Shown here: piece by piece, positions 61,849 to 64,000 of the stretch
Numbering within the stretch: position 1 is the stretch's first letter
How the letters are laid out: each line of letters begins with the position of its first letter
Assembly (NCBI GenBank): GCA_964478125.1
Contig: CAYZGR010000009.1
Coordinates: forward strand, 3,877 to 67,876
Origin: FW021-bin31 sp964478125
GTDB taxonomy: Bacteria > Bacteroidota > Bacteroidia > Chitinophagales > Chitinophagaceae
DNA: 64,000 nucleotides
Direction: 5' to 3'
Program-made: the position numbers and the translations under genes
Notes under the pieces: model-generated
What the model was told of the DNA's origin: nothing
Database searches by the model: none
The model's input: only the letters and a program-made list of their open reading frames with translations

Positions 61849-63681
61849 ATGTCGACACGGCGCCATTTTATTCAACAGACCGCATTAGCAGGAATGATAT
61901 TTACAGTACCGGAAGGTCTTTCATTAAGAATGAGAGAAGATAAACTCTTTTCTTATCAATCAGACTATCTCAATTTAAAATTAAATACAGATTATCCTGA
62001 ATTTTCTTATTTCTCCACGGACAGTTTAGGTAAGAAACAATTTTCTGTGAGTCCCTTGTTGATAACAGAAAGGCAAGTGAAGACAAAACATAAAAGCAAA
62101 ATCATAAAAAATGGCATTACCTGGTTCCTTCAACAAACACCAGTCTGGGAATGTAAAATGGCGCCCAGATCAATCACCTTCCAAACCCATTGGAAAGACG
62201 GAATTGATTCTGATCCTTTCGATATTACATTTTCTCAAAGAGCCAATCATTGTACTGTTTTAGGAGTAATGGAAGAGGAAAATAAAATACAATTTCCCTG
62301 TATTCTGCATTTCCCGGGGATGGGGACATTTCGTGTCTATTGCAGTGCACCGGATGTGTCTTTGTTTTATGATGCAAACAGAGACGTAAAAGAACCTTTT
62401 GTAAAAATACAAATGGAGGCTGCAAATTCAGCTCATCCAAATATTACTTATCGCTTTGATTCTGTTGCTATTTATCCTGATTATAAAAAAATAAAAAATG
62501 ATGATCGTTTTGACGGCTTCAAGAAAAATTACATCAACATTTTTCAGATGAATCCACATTATCGCGCCCTGGCAAACAATTCTGCCAGTGACGTTGTAAC
62601 ATTTGCCACCTATTTTTATGCTGAAATGGCCCGGCAAACACCTGAACTGGTCAATGGACTTACGGCGATGGATTTGGTACGCAACACACTTAACCGGTAT
62701 TTGGGTTCAATGAAAGGATACGGACTTGTAGGATATCCTGCATGGCAGAGTAAATATGATTCTTTAGATAGTCTTCCTTCACTAATCATAACTGCCTGCT
62801 ATTATATTTTGAGTACGAATGATCTTCGATGGGGACGAGACAACTATAATGGAATCAAACAGTGGGCTAAAAGAATGAGGGCCATGGACAGAAATCATGA
62901 TGGAATTATTGAGTATGGTTATTCAGGCAATTCCGGAAGTTGGGTAAGCAGAAAAGACAAAAATTTTCGACGCCCGGCCAACTGGTGGGATACGATCGGT
63001 TTTGGGCACGATGATGCCTATTCCAATGCTTTGGCATACAAGGCTTGTACTTTATTTACGGACGTGGCCAAAAAATTAAATAAAGAAAATGATTATCTAT
63101 ATTTCGACAATTTTGCAAAGAAACTTAAAAGTAACTATTTATCAACATTTTATAATACTGAAACGAAAGTGTTAGGAGGATGGCGGAGCACGGATGGAGA
63201 GTTACACGATTATTATTTTACTTTTGTAAACAGCGTGGCAATATGTTATGATCTTATTGATAAGGAACCGGGAAAAAATATTATGCTCACTATGCTGGCC
63301 AAAATGAGTGAAGCTGGCTATAGAGATTTCAGTCTGGGATTACCCGGAAATCTCATACCGATTGCAGATGCTGATTATGTGGACAAAAATCCGCGCTGGG
63401 GTTACCAGAATTTTCAAGCTTATGAGAATGGAGGAGCTACGGGTTGCTATGTTTACTTTACCATTCAGGCCCTTTTAAAACTGGGAATGAGAAAAGAGGC
63501 CGAAAAAATTTTATTCCCAATGTTAGAAAGCTATAAGGAGGGAAATTTTAGCGGGAATTGTACCAGGAGTGAAAAGACCAGAGATTGGAAGACCTGGGAG
63601 GGGGAATGCTGGGGATATGAAGGATTCTTAGTGGAAAATTATCTGGCCTTATTGAGTGTAGATGACTATCTTAATGAGTAG
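61849..63681 (+). CDS. Unrecognised secreted enzyme, probably (alpha/alpha)6 glycoside hydrolase-like
   Basis: 610 residues beginning STRRHFIQQTALAGMIF, a twin-arginine-like signal. The first 200 residues look like beta strands. The rest is helical with repeated aromatic and acidic segments (for example RRPANWWDTIGFGHDDAYSN, GGATGCYVYFTIQALLKLG, GECWGYEGFLVENYLALL), as in toroid glycosidases and lyases. Several Asp/Glu (DRNHDGIIEYG, GHDDAYSN) could be catalytic. I cannot place it in a named family. Context points to cleavage of the same sulfated glycan. Confidence 0.7.
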   Translation: MSTRRHFIQQTALAGMIFTVPEGLSLRMREDKLFSYQSDYLNLKLNTDYPEFSYFSTDSLGKKQFSVSPLLITERQVKTKHKSKIIKNGITWFLQQTPVWECKMAPRSITFQTHWKDGIDSDPFDITFSQRANHCTVLGVMEEENKIQFPCILHFPGMGTFRVYCSAPDVSLFYDANRDVKEPFVKIQMEAANSAHPNITYRFDSVAIYPDYKKIKNDDRFDGFKKNYINIFQMNPHYRALANNSASDVVTFATYFYAEMARQTPELVNGLTAMDLVRNTLNRYLGSMKGYGLVGYPAWQSKYDSLDSLPSLIITACYYILSTNDLRWGRDNYNGIKQWAKRMRAMDRNHDGIIEYGYSGNSGSWVSRKDKNFRRPANWWDTIGFGHDDAYSNALAYKACTLFTDVAKKLNKENDYLYFDNFAKKLKSNYLSTFYNTETKVLGGWRSTDGELHDYYFTFVNSVAICYDLIDKEPGKNIMLTMLAKMSEAGYRDFSLGLPGNLIPIADADYVDKNPRWGYQNFQAYENGGATGCYVYFTIQALLKLGMRKEAEKILFPMLESYKEGNFSGNCTRSEKTRDWKTWEGECWGYEGFLVENYLALLSVDDYLNE

Positions 63682-63804
63682 TTATCCCACATTTATCGGT
63701 TGAAATGGTTGTCCGCGTACCAAATCTTTTAGAGAAATAAGAAAATGATGAAGTAAAGTAATAGTACACCCTTATAATTATAATATAAAATAAACAAGTT
63801 AAGA

Positions 63805-64000
63805 ATGAAAAGAAAGAACTGGATTCTTCCCTTAATGATACTTTTAGCCGTCTTTATTTTAGTTCAAGCTTGCCATTCAGACAATAGTAAACGACAACAA
63901 AAATATGATGTGGCTGCCTTCTTCTGGCCGGACTATCATTATGAGCCCCGGCTTGAATTTATCTTCACGGATAAAAAAGGGGAGTGGCAAACCATCTATG
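63805..64000 (+). CDS. GH99/WbsX-like lipoprotein, N-terminal fragment (3' truncated)
   Basis: Only the first 65 residues lie in the window. A lipoprotein signal ends LVQAC (Cys near 22). VAAFFWPDYHYEPRLEF follows, close to the start of GH71/GH99/WbsX-like domains that act on glycans. It continues the same-strand run after the unrecognised enzyme. Confidence 0.6.
   Translation, partial: MKRKNWILPLMILLAVFILVQACHSDNSKRQQKYDVAAFFWPDYHYEPRLEFIFTDKKGEWQTIY

Noticed and set aside
1..64000. tRNA, rRNA, CRISPR arrays, phage or transposase genes
   Set aside because: I looked for cloverleaf-like sequences, regularly spaced repeats and transposase or integrase motifs and saw none. The only element-like structure is the GxxExxY unit with inverted ends.

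Overview
The window reads as a chromosome segment of a Bacteroidota bacterium, most likely in or near the Chitinophagaceae (order Chitinophagales). The evidence is: repeated TAnnTTTG-type -7 promoter elements, a SusC/SusD pair, a Bacteroidota-type LptD, a DUF4270 lipoprotein, a stand-alone C-terminal transketolase half, a Bacillus-type single-subunit SdhC, and a complete mevalonate operon containing the GYDIA-type GHMP kinase found in this phylum. No tRNA, rRNA, CRISPR array, phage or transposase gene was recognised.

Region 1 (1-26 kb) is mostly housekeeping. It starts inside lptD. A minus-strand trio follows (two YeeE/YedE half-transporters plus an acyltransferase), then trmN6, a HAD phosphatase and cobA. 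A minus-strand pantothenate operon (panC-panD-flippase-like-panB-aldehyde dehydrogenase) faces a GT5-like protein and a DUF4270 lipoprotein. Then come metK, an unrecognised protein, sdhC-sdhA-[GxxExxY remnant]-sdhB, a fused peptide-ABC ATPase, queA-ispD, HMG-CoA lyase, an APC permease and a VIT-family metal transporter.

Region 2 (26-47 kb) has miaE divergent from the mevalonate operon: type 2 IPP isomerase, class II HMG-CoA reductase, GHMP kinase, diphosphomevalonate decarboxylase and mevalonate kinase. An azurin-like lipoprotein follows. A minus-strand set carries a PEP-mutase/isocitrate-lyase family enzyme, an ArsR-like regulator split by an assembly gap, and cysH. Next are a patatin, a membrane methyltransferase, a frameshifted HEPN/MNT pair, a TPR protein, transketolase C-half, a phosphodiester glycosidase, an S9 peptidase, phosphoglycerate mutase and a penicillin acylase.

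Region 3 (47-64 kb) is a polysaccharide utilisation region. A GntR-type sensor diverges from a GH78-like alpha-L-rhamnosidase, L-rhamnose mutarotase and an esterase. An AraC regulator then diverges from a phytanoyl-CoA-type dioxygenase, SusC, SusD, two sulfatases, an unrecognised toroid-like hydrolase and the start of a GH99/WbsX-like lipoprotein. The gene set suggests uptake and breakdown of a sulfated, rhamnose-containing glycan. The part after about 52 kb looks more A+T-rich than the rest.

Three 100-N gaps (18403, 34415, 38508) are each flanked by an exact 55-bp direct duplication. They look like unmerged contig overlaps rather than missing sequence. Collapsing the second restores one 228-residue regulator in frame. 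No clearly new multi-gene system was found. The best leads are a GxxExxY remnant bounded by inverted repeats inside the sdh operon, the palindrome-rich cobA leader, ispD next to a full mevalonate pathway, and the unrecognised enzyme in the sulfatase locus.
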